Part shown: positions 18,117-26,453 of the stretch, in pieces
Layout of the letters: every line of letters starts with the position of its first letter
Position numbering within the stretch: the first letter of the stretch is position 1
Origin: DASRDZ01 sp035652335
GTDB lineage: Bacteria > Chloroflexota > Dormibacteria > Aeolococcales > Aeolococcaceae
DNA: 64,000 nt
Direction: 5' to 3'
Assembly: GCA_035652335.1 (NCBI GenBank)
Contig: DASRDZ010000056.1
Location: forward strand, 1-64,000
Program-made: the position numbers and the translations under genes
The notes under the pieces: model-generated
Seen by the model: the letters and a program-made list of their open reading frames with translations, nothing else
Databases searched by the model: none
What the model was told of the DNA's origin: nothing

Positions 18117-19325
18117 GTGCCGACGTCCACCGTCGAGCTGAGCGGCCACATCATCGACTCGATGATGCTGCCGCGCATCTGGGACGCCATCATGGACCTG
18201 GGGGGCTCCTTCCGCGTCGAGGAGTTCCGCGTCGGGCAGAGCCAGGACGAGCCGTCGTACACCCGCATCGCGGTGACCCACGACACCGAGGACGGGCTGC
18301 GCGCGATCATCGTCGCCTGCCAGCAGCAGGGCGCCGTGCAGGTGCAGGCGTTCCCGGCGCGCACCGAGCCGGCGCCCCGCGACGGCGTGTTCCCCGACGC
18401 CTTCTACTCGACGTCGAACCAGCCCACCCAGGTGCACGCCGGCGACGCCTGGCTCGACGTCGAGGACATCGAGATGGACTGCGGCATCGTGGTCGCGGAC
18501 GGGCGCGCCCGCTGCGTGGCGGTGAGCGACGTGCGCGCCGGCCAGGCGGTTGTGGTCGGACATGACGGAATCAGGGTGCGTCCCCTGGAGCGGAGCCGCT
18601 CGCGGGAGATCTTCGGCTTCATGACCTCGCAGGTGTCGTCGGAGAAGCCCAAGCACCTGGTCATCCGCGAGCTGGCCCAGACCATGCGCGAGATCCACGC
18701 GGGCGGCGGGCGGATCGCCTTCGTCGGCGGCCCGGCGATCATCCACACCGGCGCGGGCGTGTACCTCTCGCAGCTGATCCGGGACGGCTGGATCGACGTC
18801 CTCTTCGGTGGCAACGCGATCGCCGCCCACGACATCGAGTCGCAGCTCTTCGGCACCTCGCTGGGCATCGACCTGCGCAACGGGCTGCCCATCGAGTCGG
18901 GACACGAGCACCACATCCGGGCGATCAACCGCATCCGCGCCCTGGGCGGGGTGGCGGCCGCGGTGGAGTCCGGTGCGCTGCGCGCGGGGGTGATGTACGA
19001 GGCCACGAGACGCGGCATCGACGTCGTCCTGGGCGGCTCGGTGCGCGACGACGGGCCGCTGCCCGAGGTGGTCACCGACATGGTCGAGGCGCAGCGGCGC
19101 ATGCGCGCGGCGCTCGTCGGGGTCGAGCTGTGCATCATGTGCGCGACCATGCTGCACGCCATCGCCACCGGCAACCTGCTCGCCGCCGCGGTGAAGACGG
19201 TCTGCGTCGACATCAACCCGGCGGTGGTCACCAAGCTCGCCGACCGCGGCTCCTCGCAGACGCTCGGGCTGGTGACCGACGTCGAGTCCTTCCTCCGCGA
19301 GCTCTCGGAGTGCCTGGTCGCATGA
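18117..19325 (+). CDS. LOR/SDH-domain protein (TIGR00300-type, ornithine cyclodeaminase-like)
   Basis: 402 residues from GTG. The N-terminus (TVELSGHIIDSMMLPRIWDA, then DLGGSFRVEEFRVGQ) matches, from memory, the LOR/SDH region shared with lysine-ketoglutarate reductase/saccharopine dehydrogenase and with the arginine dihydrolase/ornithine cyclodeaminase AgrE. The C-terminal half has a nucleotide-binding-like segment (GGRIAFVGGPAIIHTGAG) and FGGNAIAAHDIESQLFGTSLG. Some archaeal homologs convert ornithine to proline with NAD+. That activity here is inference. The gene sits 4 nt after pyrF and overlaps the deacetylase gene, so the three are co-transcribed. Confidence 0.7.
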   Translation: MPTSTVELSGHIIDSMMLPRIWDAIMDLGGSFRVEEFRVGQSQDEPSYTRIAVTHDTEDGLRAIIVACQQQGAVQVQAFPARTEPAPRDGVFPDAFYSTSNQPTQVHAGDAWLDVEDIEMDCGIVVADGRARCVAVSDVRAGQAVVVGHDGIRVRPLERSRSREIFGFMTSQVSSEKPKHLVIRELAQTMREIHAGGGRIAFVGGPAIIHTGAGVYLSQLIRDGWIDVLFGGNAIAAHDIESQLFGTSLGIDLRNGLPIESGHEHHIRAINRIRALGGVAAAVESGALRAGVMYEATRRGIDVVLGGSVRDDGPLPEVVTDMVEAQRRMRAALVGVELCIMCATMLHAIATGNLLAAAVKTVCVDINPAVVTKLADRGSSQTLGLVTDVESFLRELSECLVA

Positions 19326-20260
19326 GCGGCGCGGCGATCGTCTACGACGACACCTTCCTCCTCCACGACCATCCCGGCCACCCCGAGACGGCGGCCCGGC
19401 TGCGCGCGATCACCGAGAAGCTCTCCAGCGATCCGGCGCTGCGCTCTCTGCCCGCGTCGCCGGCGCCCGAGGCCGACCCGGCGATGCTGCGTGCCGTGCA
19501 CACGGACCGGCACATCCTCTCCATCGAGCGCGCGGCACGCTCGGGCGGAGGCTGGCTGGACGGCGACACCTATTGCACGGCGCAGTCCTACGACGTCGCC
19601 CTTCGCGCCGCGGGCGCGGCGGTGCGCGCCACCGAGATGGTGATGAGCGGCGAGTCGCGCTCGGCGTTCGCACTGGTGCGGCCGCCGGGGCATCACGCCA
19701 CGCCCTCGCAGGCGATGGGCTTCTGCCTGTTCAACAACGCGGCGGTGGCGGCACGGACGGCGCAGCGTGTGCACGGTGCCGAGCGCGTCGCCGTCGTCGA
19801 CATCGACGTCCACCACGGCAACGGGACGCAGGACGTGTTCTACGACGACGCCTCGGTGCTCTACTGCTCACTGCACCAGTGGCCGCTCTACCCGGGGACG
19901 GGACCGGCCCGGGAGACGGGGGAGGGGAGGGGTGAGGGCACCACGCTCAACGTGCCCCTGCCGCCCGGCACCGACGGCGAGCGGTGGATGGACGCCTTCG
20001 AGACGCGGGTGGTCCCGGCCCTGGCGGAGCACCGTCCCGATCTCATCGTCGTCAGCGCGGGGTACGACGCACACGCAGCGGACCCGCTGGCGGAGCTGCG
20101 GCTCTCCACCGACACCTACGCACACGTGGCCTCGCGACTCGCGGAGATCGCCGGCGAGCTGTGCGGCGGGCGCACCGTCTGGGTGCTGGAGGGCGGCTAC
20201 GACCTCGACGCGCTGGCCGCGTCGGTGGGCGCCACCCTGCAGGCGCTGGAGGCGGCGTGA
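19322..20260 (+). CDS. HDAC-family deacetylase (AcuC/amidohydrolase-like)
   Basis: 312 residues. The class II-like histone deacetylase active site is intact: RPPGHHATPSQAMGFCLFNN (tandem His), DIDVHHGNGTQDVFY (zinc Asp/His), SAGYDAHAADPLAEL (second zinc Asp) and LEGGYDL (transition-state Tyr). Bacterial members remove acetyl groups from lysines, polyamines or acetoin-pathway enzymes. It overlaps the LOR/SDH gene by 4 nt. An ornithine- or polyamine-related substrate would suit that neighbour, but this is only a suggestion. Confidence 0.92.
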   Translation: MSGAAIVYDDTFLLHDHPGHPETAARLRAITEKLSSDPALRSLPASPAPEADPAMLRAVHTDRHILSIERAARSGGGWLDGDTYCTAQSYDVALRAAGAAVRATEMVMSGESRSAFALVRPPGHHATPSQAMGFCLFNNAAVAARTAQRVHGAERVAVVDIDVHHGNGTQDVFYDDASVLYCSLHQWPLYPGTGPARETGEGRGEGTTLNVPLPPGTDGERWMDAFETRVVPALAEHRPDLIVVSAGYDAHAADPLAELRLSTDTYAHVASRLAEIAGELCGGRTVWVLEGGYDLDALAASVGATLQALEAA

Positions 20261-20262
20261 GG

Positions 20263-21138
20263 ATGCGCGCGCGCGGGGTTGCGCCGGTGCTGGTGGCGGT
20301 CCTGGCGCTGGCGGCGTGCGGTCCGTCGACGTCGAGCCGCAACGGCGTGGCCACCAACCCGGCCGACCTGCCCAACGGCGGCGCCCTGATCAGCGGCACG
20401 CCCGGCGCCAGCGGGACCAGCGGTGCCCAGACCAGCGGCGTCCGCACGGTTCTGGCCCCACTTGGCCTCAACCTGCGCGCCGCCGACTCGGCGCAGTCGC
20501 AGATCCTCGGCACCGTGGCGCAGGGCACGCTGCTCACCGTCATCGGGCACAGCGACGCGGGCGGCGGCTGGTACCACGTCAAGGGCGCGACCACCAACGG
20601 CTGGATCACCGCGGATCCCAAGTACTCCAGCCCGCACAACTTCAGCCTCTACCAGTCGGCCGCGCGCGGCTTCAGCGTGCTGTACCTCGCCGACTGGACG
20701 TTCAGCGAGGACCCCGCGGCGGTCGTGTTCCGGCCGCAGTCGGGTGGCGGCCAGGCGATCGACGTCGCCACCGCGGCGACGCTCGACCAGCTCGGCCCCG
20801 CCGGTGAGAACGGCTACACGCTTGCCTCGACCGACAGTGTCGAGGTCTTCGGCGTCACCGCCAACCTGCGCGTGTACTCGCGCACCGGCACGGTGGCGTC
20901 ACCCGGCGGACCGGACTCGCCGCCGCCGCTGTCGCACCTCGCCGAGATCCGCTTCACCATCGACCCGCAGCGGGCCATGCGCCTCGACTTCGGCTACGAC
21001 GACAGCGGGCTGCTGCAGCAGTTCACCGACTTCTACGACTCCATCTCCTTCCCGCCGCCCGCCACCCCGGGCCCCTCGGGCTCGCCGGGCGCCAGCCCCA
21101 CGCCGCTGCCGCCGGGGGCGACGCCGACGCCGCTGTGA
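20263..21138 (+). CDS. SH3-domain lipoprotein
   Basis: 291 residues. A short basic start, a hydrophobic stretch and the lipobox LAAC (about residues 16-19) mark a type II signal peptide. After a Ser/Gly/Thr linker, a bacterial SH3 domain is seen: LNLRAADSAQSQILGTVAQG, WYHVKGATTNGWITAD. The C-terminal domain is unassigned and the last 30 residues are a Pro/Gly/Ser tail. SH3b domains usually bind cell-wall peptides, so this is likely an envelope protein. It starts 3 nt after the deacetylase stop and overlaps the YjbQ gene. Confidence 0.8.
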   Translation: MRARGVAPVLVAVLALAACGPSTSSRNGVATNPADLPNGGALISGTPGASGTSGAQTSGVRTVLAPLGLNLRAADSAQSQILGTVAQGTLLTVIGHSDAGGGWYHVKGATTNGWITADPKYSSPHNFSLYQSAARGFSVLYLADWTFSEDPAAVVFRPQSGGGQAIDVATAATLDQLGPAGENGYTLASTDSVEVFGVTANLRVYSRTGTVASPGGPDSPPPLSHLAEIRFTIDPQRAMRLDFGYDDSGLLQQFTDFYDSISFPPPATPGPSGSPGASPTPLPPGATPTPL

Positions 21139-21539
21139 CCACGGGCGACCTCCAGGTCGACACCTCGCGGGCCGCGGTCGTCGACATCACCGGCGAGGTG
21201 GACGCGTGGTGCCGCGAGCAGGGTGGCGACGGGCTGCTCAACGTCTTCGTGCCCCACGCCACCGCCGGCGTCGCGCTGATGGAGACGGGCAGCGGCTCGG
21301 AGCGCGACCTCGTCGCCGCGCTGGAGCGCCTGCTGCCGCGGGACGACCGCTACGACCACGCGCACGGATCCGAGGGACACGGCGCCGACCACCTGCTGCC
21401 GGCGCTGGTGTCGCCGTCGCTGGTGATCCCGGTGCAGGGCGGCCGGATGCGGCTCGGCACGTGGCAGAGCGTCGTGCTCGTCGACCTCAACCGCGACAAC
21501 CCGCGGCGCACCGTGCGCCTCTCGCTGCTGGCGGGCTAG
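21135..21539 (+). CDS. YjbQ/UPF0047 family protein
   Basis: 134 residues. The family signature is present: HATAGVALMETGSGSERDL, then EGHGADHLLPALVSPSLVIPV, then LGTWQSVVLVDLNRDNPRR. Members form trimers with a conserved His/Glu pocket; the E. coli protein has weak thiamin phosphate synthase activity, but the true role is unsettled. It begins with a GTG overlapping the lipoprotein stop and ends convergently with the next gene (4-nt overlap). Confidence 0.88.
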   Translation: MTTGDLQVDTSRAAVVDITGEVDAWCREQGGDGLLNVFVPHATAGVALMETGSGSERDLVAALERLLPRDDRYDHAHGSEGHGADHLLPALVSPSLVIPVQGGRMRLGTWQSVVLVDLNRDNPRRTVRLSLLAG

Positions 21540-22864
21540 GGGACCGGCGCCAGCTCGCGCGTTGCTGCGCGTTGTGGCACAAACTCGGCCGCTCCGGCGG
21601 GGGAGGGCCGCGGCGCGGTGGCGACGGCGCAGACGAGCAGCGCACCGGCCCCGGCGAGGTACTCCAGCAGGCTGCGCGGCCCGGCGAACAGCGCCAGCGC
21701 GCCGAGCAGGACGCCGACGCCGGGGCGGGAGCGGTCCCAGCGCAGTGCGGCCACCACGGACGCGGCGACGGTGGCCAGCATCAGCCCGGTGAACAGCGGC
21801 ACGGCCGCGTAGGGCAGGACGCCGGAGGTGACCAGGCCGACGAGGCCGGCGCCCAGGGGGAAGAGGCCGTCGACCAGCGGGCCCGTCACGCCGTGCAGCC
21901 ACGCGGCGGGGTCGAGGGCGACGAAGGGCAGGTTGAGGGCGGCGAAGCCGAGGGCGGCGCCGGCGGCGACGCGGCGGAGGGCGGGGAGGCCGCCGCGCGC
22001 GTACGCGGTGGCCAGCAGCGCCGGGGCGAGGAACCACGCGGTCTGCTTGGTGCCGCAGGCGAGGCCGAGGGCGAGCCCGCCGAGCAGCGTGGTCGGGCCC
22101 GACCAGGCGAGCAGGAGCAGGGCGACGACGGCGGCGTCGGTGTGGCCGTCGGGGACGACGCTGAGCAGGGCTGCCTGCGCGGCCAGGGCGATGGCGACGC
22201 TGCGGCGGTCGACCGTGGCCCGGCGCACCGTGGCGACGACGGCGGCGACCAGGAGGGTGGCCATCAGCCAGGGAAACGCGGCCGGACCGGCGAGGCCGAG
22301 GAGGACGGTGCCGCCGGGGTAGTTGAGGCTGCGCTCGATCTCGGGGCGGCTGGGATCGGCGGTGGCGGCACGGACGGCGGCCTGGACCTCCGCGTCGCTG
22401 GGCAGGGCGGTGGCGGTGGCGAAGACGCCCTTGCGGAGCACCGTCGGGCGGATCACGGTGCAGCCGGCGGCGCGCTGGACGGCCAGGGAGTCGTACGAGG
22501 TGTACGGGTCGTGGCCGGCCTCGAGCTCGGCGGCCGAGCCGAAGGTGGCGGCGGCGACGTCGTCGCGGCACGCCAGCGCCGTGCCGGTCGGCGCCGACAC
22601 CAGCGTGGTGAGCAGCAGCACCGCCGTTGAGACGGCCAGCGCGGCGCACACGGCGGCGGCGACCAGCGCGGTGCGGCGGCCGGGGCGGGCACGGCGGTCC
22701 AGGGCCACCAGCGCCAGGGCGACGCCCGCCGCCACGGCGATCCAGCCGAGGACGAGCCGTCCGCTGAGGCTGTCGTGGGCCAGGACGGGGACGGTCAGCA
22801 GCAGGCCGGCACAGCCCGCCAGCAGCACCCGGCGCGCCGCCGGATCCGTCGGGACCAGGGACAT
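21536..22864 (-). CDS. Polytopic membrane protein, probable GT-C/GT87-like glycosyltransferase
   Basis: 442 residues with about ten predicted membrane helices spread along the chain. A periplasmic loop after the second or third helix carries DPYTSYDSL, which resembles the Asp-containing first loop of GT-C and DUF2029/GT87 mannosyltransferases that use polyprenyl-phosphate sugars. The rest is Ala/Leu/Val-rich helices with short loops. Donor and acceptor are unknown. It is the last chromosomal gene to the left of the provirus and points away from it, so it cannot supply read-through transcription into the element. Confidence 0.65.
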   Translation of the reverse strand: MSLVPTDPAARRVLLAGCAGLLLTVPVLAHDSLSGRLVLGWIAVAAGVALALVALDRRARPGRRTALVAAAVCAALAVSTAVLLLTTLVSAPTGTALACRDDVAAATFGSAAELEAGHDPYTSYDSLAVQRAAGCTVIRPTVLRKGVFATATALPSDAEVQAAVRAATADPSRPEIERSLNYPGGTVLLGLAGPAAFPWLMATLLVAAVVATVRRATVDRRSVAIALAAQAALLSVVPDGHTDAAVVALLLLAWSGPTTLLGGLALGLACGTKQTAWFLAPALLATAYARGGLPALRRVAAGAALGFAALNLPFVALDPAAWLHGVTGPLVDGLFPLGAGLVGLVTSGVLPYAAVPLFTGLMLATVAASVVAALRWDRSRPGVGVLLGALALFAGPRSLLEYLAGAGALLVCAVATAPRPSPAGAAEFVPQRAATRELAPVP

Positions 22865-23016
22865 GCGGGCCTGTATACGGCCGCACGCCGCCCCCGGGGC
22901 GCGCCGTTCCCGCCCTGCGACGGACGTGCTGCGACGCCGCGCTGCTGAGCACCTCGCGGGCTCGCTCCCGCGGCGCGGCGAGGGAGAGGGCAGGCCTCGT
23001 CCGATCCGGTGAAATT

Positions 23017-23033
23017 AGTCCTGATAATGCATA
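23017..23033. repeat. attL core (left copy of 17-bp direct repeat)
   Basis: AGTCCTGATAATGCATA, identical to 38493-38509. The chromosome side reads GGTGAAATT and the viral side CGTTCCCGCG. The repeat comprises a XerC-arm-like 11-mer AGTCCTGATAA and the central hexamer TGCATA. Confidence 0.85.
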
Positions 23034-23286
23034 CGTTCCCGCGGCCAGCAGCGAAGCCGATTCGCTAGGCCCCACAACAGAAAGCCCTCCCGACCAATCG
23101 GTCAGCAACACCACCACCGCACAAGCCCGCCTGCACGCCTTCGCGTGCCCCAGCGGGTGCGGTCGGGTGTACGCGTCGCTGGTGGTCGGCAACAGGAATG
23201 TCGCGCGAGCGTGGAAGGCCGGCTTCTGGGAGGTGATTGCCTGGGCGGCCGCCGAGGTGCAGCGGCTCCAGCGGGTGCCCCGCTGA
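23017..23286 (+). CDS. 3' part of a gene split by integration (89 of 106 codons)
   Basis: The frame is open leftwards through attL but has no ATG, GTG or TTG start between 22981 and the interior, while its TGA (23284-23286) overlaps the next ATG as in the rest of the operon. When the element circularises, this frame joins in phase to TTG 38442, which has an AGAGGAGG ribosome site, giving a 106-residue protein whose residue 18 is the first att-encoded residue. The visible part contains a CPSGCGRVY knuckle and an Ala/Trp-rich amphipathic helix. No family is recognised. In the integrated state this part should be silent or begin at an internal GTG. Confidence 0.55.
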   Translation, partial: SPDNAYVPAASSEADSLGPTTESPPDQSVSNTTTAQARLHAFACPSGCGRVYASLVVGNRNVARAWKAGFWEVIAWAAAEVQRLQRVPR

Positions 23287-23507
23287 TGGACACCGACCCG
23301 CGCACCTCGCGCAACAACAAGGCGCTGATCGCCGGCGCGCTCGCGGGAGCGGCCCTGGCCGGCGTGCCCGAGCCTCGCGCCATGTTCCGCGCCGCCGCGG
23401 TGCTCGCCGGCGACGTCGGGCTCAACCATGAGTGGGTCGAGCAGCTGCACCGATGGGCCGACGACGCGCCTCCGCTGGATTCGGGGCTCCGGGAGCCTGT
23501 CCTGTGA
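23286..23507 (+). CDS. Hypothetical viral protein (73 aa)
   Basis: 73 residues starting inside the preceding stop (TGATG) and ending inside the next start. It contains a small hydrophobic Ala/Gly stretch (ALIAGALAGAALAGV, about residues 13-27) and an amphipathic helix with WVEQLHRWAD. No motif is recognised. Position in the early part of the operon, before the zinc-finger and replication genes, suggests an early regulatory or accessory role. Confidence 0.55.
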   Translation: MDTDPRTSRNNKALIAGALAGAALAGVPEPRAMFRAAAVLAGDVGLNHEWVEQLHRWADDAPPLDSGLREPVL

Positions 23508-23962
23508 TGGCCACCACCATCGTCCCGTCCGCCATCCCCCTGCTCTGCGAGGGCTGCCGAGGCCCCCTGACGGGGCGCCAGCGCCAGTGGTGCCGTGAGG
23601 CGTGCAGGAGCCGCGCCCGCCGGATGGCCCAGGCTGAGGCGGTCGCCGAAACCCGGTCGCGAAATCGACCGGGTTCGAGCCCGGACCTGAGGCCTGCGCG
23701 GGCGGTCGGCAGCGGGCGTCGCGCGCGGCTGGCCAGCGGCTTCGACGACGAGCCGGAGGTCTGCCTGCCCGGCATGATCGCGGGCTACACCAACACCACC
23801 CGCGACGGCTTCGTCGTCGAGCGCGCCCACCACTCCCGGTGGGGCACCCGGGTGACCCTGTTCCGCGCCGCCTGCACGCGCTGCCAGCGGCACGGGCTCT
23901 GGCACCAGACGCCGGGCCGCGCCCACCAGCGGTTCTCCGACCAGCACCGGTGCGCGCCATGA
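23507..23962 (+). CDS. Zinc-finger protein, likely DNA-binding (151 aa)
   Basis: 151 residues; TGATG start overlap with the previous gene. Two cysteine clusters are visible: LCEGCRGPLTGRQRQWCREACRSRAR (shown here as motif LCEGC at about residue 13 and WCREACRSR at about 28) and a C-terminal CTRCQRHGLWHQ followed by H and C residues. The first has the CxxC...WCxxxCRxRA pattern of small zinc fingers common in actinobacterial phages. Probably a viral DNA-binding regulator; exact role unknown. Confidence 0.65.
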   Translation: MATTIVPSAIPLLCEGCRGPLTGRQRQWCREACRSRARRMAQAEAVAETRSRNRPGSSPDLRPARAVGSGRRARLASGFDDEPEVCLPGMIAGYTNTTRDGFVVERAHHSRWGTRVTLFRAACTRCQRHGLWHQTPGRAHQRFSDQHRCAP

Positions 23963-24213
23963 CCACGTGGACGGGCAAGGAACCGGGCAAGCCGGGCTTC
24001 GTGATCGACCAGGCGGGCATCGGCCAGGGGCGCCGCTACAGGGTGCGTCCACGCCGGCGTGACGGCACCCTGGGCGCCTCGCTCGCCGAGCACCGCCGCT
24101 GGTCTCTCGCCGAGCGCGTGCGGCGCGGCTGCGAGGACGCCCTGCAGGCGGGGGAGGAGTGGGCGCTGAAGCTCGTCGACGTCAGCGCCGGCCAGCTGAG
24201 GAGCGATCGATGA
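23959..24213 (+). CDS. Hypothetical viral protein (84 aa)
   Basis: 84 residues from ATG 23959, overlapping the zinc-finger gene. The N-terminal half, FVIDQAGIGQGRRYRVRPRR, is basic with alternating hydrophobic residues as in a small beta domain. The C-terminal half is helical (LAEHRRWSLAERVRRGCEDA). No recognised family. The pattern recalls small phage single-strand or DNA-binding accessory proteins, but nothing proves it. Confidence 0.55.
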   Translation: MTTWTGKEPGKPGFVIDQAGIGQGRRYRVRPRRRDGTLGASLAEHRRWSLAERVRRGCEDALQAGEEWALKLVDVSAGQLRSDR

Positions 24214-24497
24214 AGCAGGTCTGGAAGTACCCCCTCAACACCCCGCCCGGCGGCGTGGTGGAGCACCGGATGCCCGCCGACGCGGAGCTGCTCACCGTGC
24301 AGGAGGAGCACGGCTCCCTGGTGCTCTGGGCGCTCGTCGACCCCGGGGCCGCGGGGTCGGAGGCACGCCGGTTCGCGGTCGTCGGGACCGGCCACGACAT
24401 CGCGGTGCGCGTCGGCCGTCACCTCGGGACCGTGCGGGCCCCCGCCCTATACGGGGGCAGCGTCGTGCTCCACGTCTTCGAGGTCCAGGAGACGTGA
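24210..24497 (+). CDS. Phage protein of the KxVWKYPL family (DUF7352-like, 95 aa)
   Basis: 95 residues. KQVWKYPLNTPPGGVVEHRM, then ADAELLTVQEEHGSLVLWAL, VGTGHDI and a closing VLHVFE are the landmarks of a small protein I recall from many phages and prophages, named DUF7352 in recent annotations; the name is from memory. Function is unknown. It starts 4 nt before the previous stop and precedes the replication initiator, whose first codon overlaps its stop. Confidence 0.65.
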   Translation: MKQVWKYPLNTPPGGVVEHRMPADAELLTVQEEHGSLVLWALVDPGAAGSEARRFAVVGTGHDIAVRVGRHLGTVRAPALYGGSVVLHVFEVQET

Positions 24498-25483
24498 GCC
24501 CCGGGGCCGATTCCCACCACACGTCGCACTCCACCGGCCCCGCAGCTCCTCCCTCGGACCAGCCCCGCCGCTCCTGGATGGAGCAGCTCTGGGCCGCCGC
24601 CCAGGACGACCCGAACCTGCCGTCGACGACGCGCCTGGTGGCGCGCTGGATCGCCCTGCACATGGACGGCCTCGGCGCCGACGAGTTCCGGGTCTCGCAG
24701 AAGCGCTTGGCGGCGCAGCTGGCCAAGCAGCTGGGGCGACCTCCGAGCCGCGGTGAGGTGCGCCGTCACCTCCTGCGGTTGGAGGGGGACGCGCGCATCG
24801 AGCACGGCTGGCAGGTGCCCCCCGAAAGGGGCCCGATCCGCTGCTACCTCCGGCGCCTGGCGACGGGGGGCGGGAAGGTCAAGGGCGGCAACGGGAGGGC
24901 CACCGTCTACGTGCTGGGGCCCGACGCCGTAGGGACTCGTGCCGAGTCCCTATCGTTGGGACTCGGGGCGAGTCCTTTCGGGCCTGTGGAAACGGTGGAC
25001 GCCGAGTCCCCACGAAACGACTCGCCCCGAGTCCTTACGACGGCCGCGCGGAGCGTGCGCATAGGGACTCGGCCCGAGTCACCAGTCTCAGGGGTTAAAA
25101 CCCCTTCGACGATAGAAGGAGCCGGCCGGCTGGGGGGTCGTGCGCGCGCGGGCGCGCCACCCGCACACGCGCCCGACGTGCGCGCCCGCGCGACCCCTCC
25201 GCCAGCGGAGCCGTCCGGCGATCACCGCGCACCTGGCGGTGCGCCGACGCCGGCCAACGGCGCCGAGGCCTCGACAACGCCCGACGCCGACCCGCTGGCC
25301 GGCGGTGCGCCCCATGTCGACGTCGACGCCGCGGTCGCGCCACCGGGCCCGGGCGCGCCGGTCGACCTTCGCCAAGGGGGGGAGCTGCGCAAGATCTTCG
25401 CCGAGGGTCGGGCGGTCATCGCCGCGGCGGAGGCACGCCGGCCCGACGTCTTCGGACCGAGCGGTCGGCGGATACGGCGGTGA
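24494..25483 (+). CDS. Winged-helix replication initiator with embedded origin (lambda O-like arrangement)
   Basis: 329 residues from GTG. Residues about 25-115 form a winged helix-turn-helix (LPSTTRLVARWIALHMDGLG, RVSQKRLAAQLAKQLGR, GEVRRHLLRLEGDARIEHGW), a pattern of plasmid and phage replication initiators. The following region is an Ala/Pro/Arg-rich linker, and about residues 146-196 are encoded by palindromic iterons (24930-25080) and then by an AT-richer segment. An initiator whose gene contains its own iterons is the arrangement of lambdoid O genes. The C-terminal 60 residues, which end EARRPDVFGPSGRRIRR, would be the partner-binding part in that analogy. It explains how an element without its own polymerase could replicate with host enzymes. 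Confidence 0.65.
   Translation: MSPGADSHHTSHSTGPAAPPSDQPRRSWMEQLWAAAQDDPNLPSTTRLVARWIALHMDGLGADEFRVSQKRLAAQLAKQLGRPPSRGEVRRHLLRLEGDARIEHGWQVPPERGPIRCYLRRLATGGGKVKGGNGRATVYVLGPDAVGTRAESLSLGLGASPFGPVETVDAESPRNDSPRVLTTAARSVRIGTRPESPVSGVKTPSTIEGAGRLGGRARAGAPPAHAPDVRARATPPPAEPSGDHRAPGGAPTPANGAEASTTPDADPLAGGAPHVDVDAAVAPPGPGAPVDLRQGGELRKIFAEGRAVIAAAEARRPDVFGPSGRRIRR
24930..25080. repeat. Palindromic iterons, putative replication origin
   Basis: Four palindromes of consensus GGACTCG-N3-CGAGTCC lie at 24930-24952 (10-bp arms), 24959-24975, 25019-25034 and 25064-25080, with a half-site GGAC-GC-CGAGTCCC at 24997-25010. All are inside the initiator gene. Spacings between neighbours are about 10-55 bp. 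They are the most repetitive tract of the element and are expected to bind the winged-helix protein encoded around them. Confidence 0.75.
25081..25125. other. AT-richer segment beside iterons (candidate unwinding element)
   Basis: Immediately after the last iteron the composition drops in GC: GGGGTTAAAACCCC (25091-25104, arms GGGGTT/AACCCC), then TTCGACGATAGAAGGA. In initiator-embedded origins the helix opens in an AT-rich tract at this position. Confidence 0.45.
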
Positions 25484-26307
25484 GCGCGCTGCTCGAGTTC
25501 GTGCAGACGATGGCGGAGTGGCACCGGCGGCTGCTCGCGGCCGAGATCGACCGTGCGGAGCTGCTCGACCCCGAGGACGCCGCCCGGCGCGCGATCGCCC
25601 GCCTCCAGGAGCAGGTCGCGCAGCTGCAGGACATGGTGACCGTGGAGCGGCAGCGCCGGCGCCAGGCCCGAGGCGGAGCTGGCGGACGCGGAGCTGCGGC
25701 TTTCCGACGCGTTCGGACCGATCGGTCGGTCGGGAAAGCCCAGGCCGCACCACACCGGGCACGGGTAGGAAGGCCCCGTAACCATCCCGTGACGAGCGCA
25801 GCCCTTCCGTCCGCTCCAGTCGAGGCGCATGCTCCCGACTCACCGTTCATGGCACGCGTCGCAGCAAACGTCCCGTCTACGCCCACAGCGCCCCCCCAGG
25901 CGTCGCCGGCAGCTGCTCCGCCGGCGGCGCCCCAGCGCGCCCCCCAGCGCCGGATCGGAGTGACATGCACGCACTGCGGCTGGTCGGGCAGCCGACGGAC
26001 CCGAGCAGGCCTCACCTGGCGCTGCCCGAAGTGCGGCCGCTCCAACGACGGGCCCACCGCCCTGGCTCGCCTCGCCGAGAAGCACGACGAGGAGCAGAAG
26101 CGCAAGCGGCGCGAGCAGGCGCAACAGCGGGAGCGTCGGGCCCAGTCGAGCGAGGGGGTGCGGCCGCCGGCTGGCGGGCGCCGGGCAGCCGCACCGCCCA
26201 TCGTACCTCCGGCGCCCACTGCGCCTCCCCCCGACGAGCCGCAGGCGCGGGCAGGGGACACCCCGCGCCGCGGCTTCCTCGGGCGGCTGCTCGACGGTGA
26301 GCTGTGA
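25480..26307 (+). CDS. Coiled-coil plus zinc-ribbon protein (275 aa)
   Basis: 275 residues from a GTG overlapping the initiator stop. Residues about 1-65 are a long helix with heptad-like repeats (AEWHRRLLAAEIDRAELLDP, RLQEQVAQLQDMV). A Pro/Ala-rich linker follows. Near residues 163-190 lies a zinc ribbon: CTHCGWSGSRR and WRCPKCGRSND. A basic coiled helix (EKHDEEQKRKRREQAQQRE) and a Pro-rich tail end it. A DNA- or RNA-binding viral protein acting with the initiator is likely; no family is recognised. Confidence 0.6.
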   Translation: MSALLEFVQTMAEWHRRLLAAEIDRAELLDPEDAARRAIARLQEQVAQLQDMVTVERQRRRQARGGAGGRGAAAFRRVRTDRSVGKAQAAPHRARVGRPRNHPVTSAALPSAPVEAHAPDSPFMARVAANVPSTPTAPPQASPAAAPPAAPQRAPQRRIGVTCTHCGWSGSRRTRAGLTWRCPKCGRSNDGPTALARLAEKHDEEQKRKRREQAQQRERRAQSSEGVRPPAGGRRAAAPPIVPPAPTAPPPDEPQARAGDTPRRGFLGRLLDGEL

Positions 26308-26453
26308 AGCCGTGCAAGACGGAGTCATGCTCGCGCCCGGCGTCGCGGGACGGGAAGTGCTGCAGCTCCTGCGGCACCGAGCGGCGCCATTCGGGGGCCT
26401 GCGAGAAGCGTGCCCGCTTCTTGAGCCTCGAGATGGCGAAGGAGCCGACGTGA
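26304..26453 (+). CDS. Cysteine-rich miniprotein (49 aa)
   Basis: 49 residues from GTG 26304, overlapping the preceding stop by GTGA. Cysteines are arranged CKTESC, then KCCSSCG, then C-terminal CEKRARF, as in short zinc-ribbon proteins of actinophages. It is too short for many gene callers but has correct operon overlaps at both ends. Function unknown. Confidence 0.55.
   Translation: MKPCKTESCSRPASRDGKCCSSCGTERRHSGACEKRARFLSLEMAKEPT

Noticed and set aside
21033..24020. A 995-codon minus-strand frame running across attL
   Set aside because: It overlaps the lipoprotein, YjbQ and membrane protein genes and crosses the element boundary; no recognisable domain.
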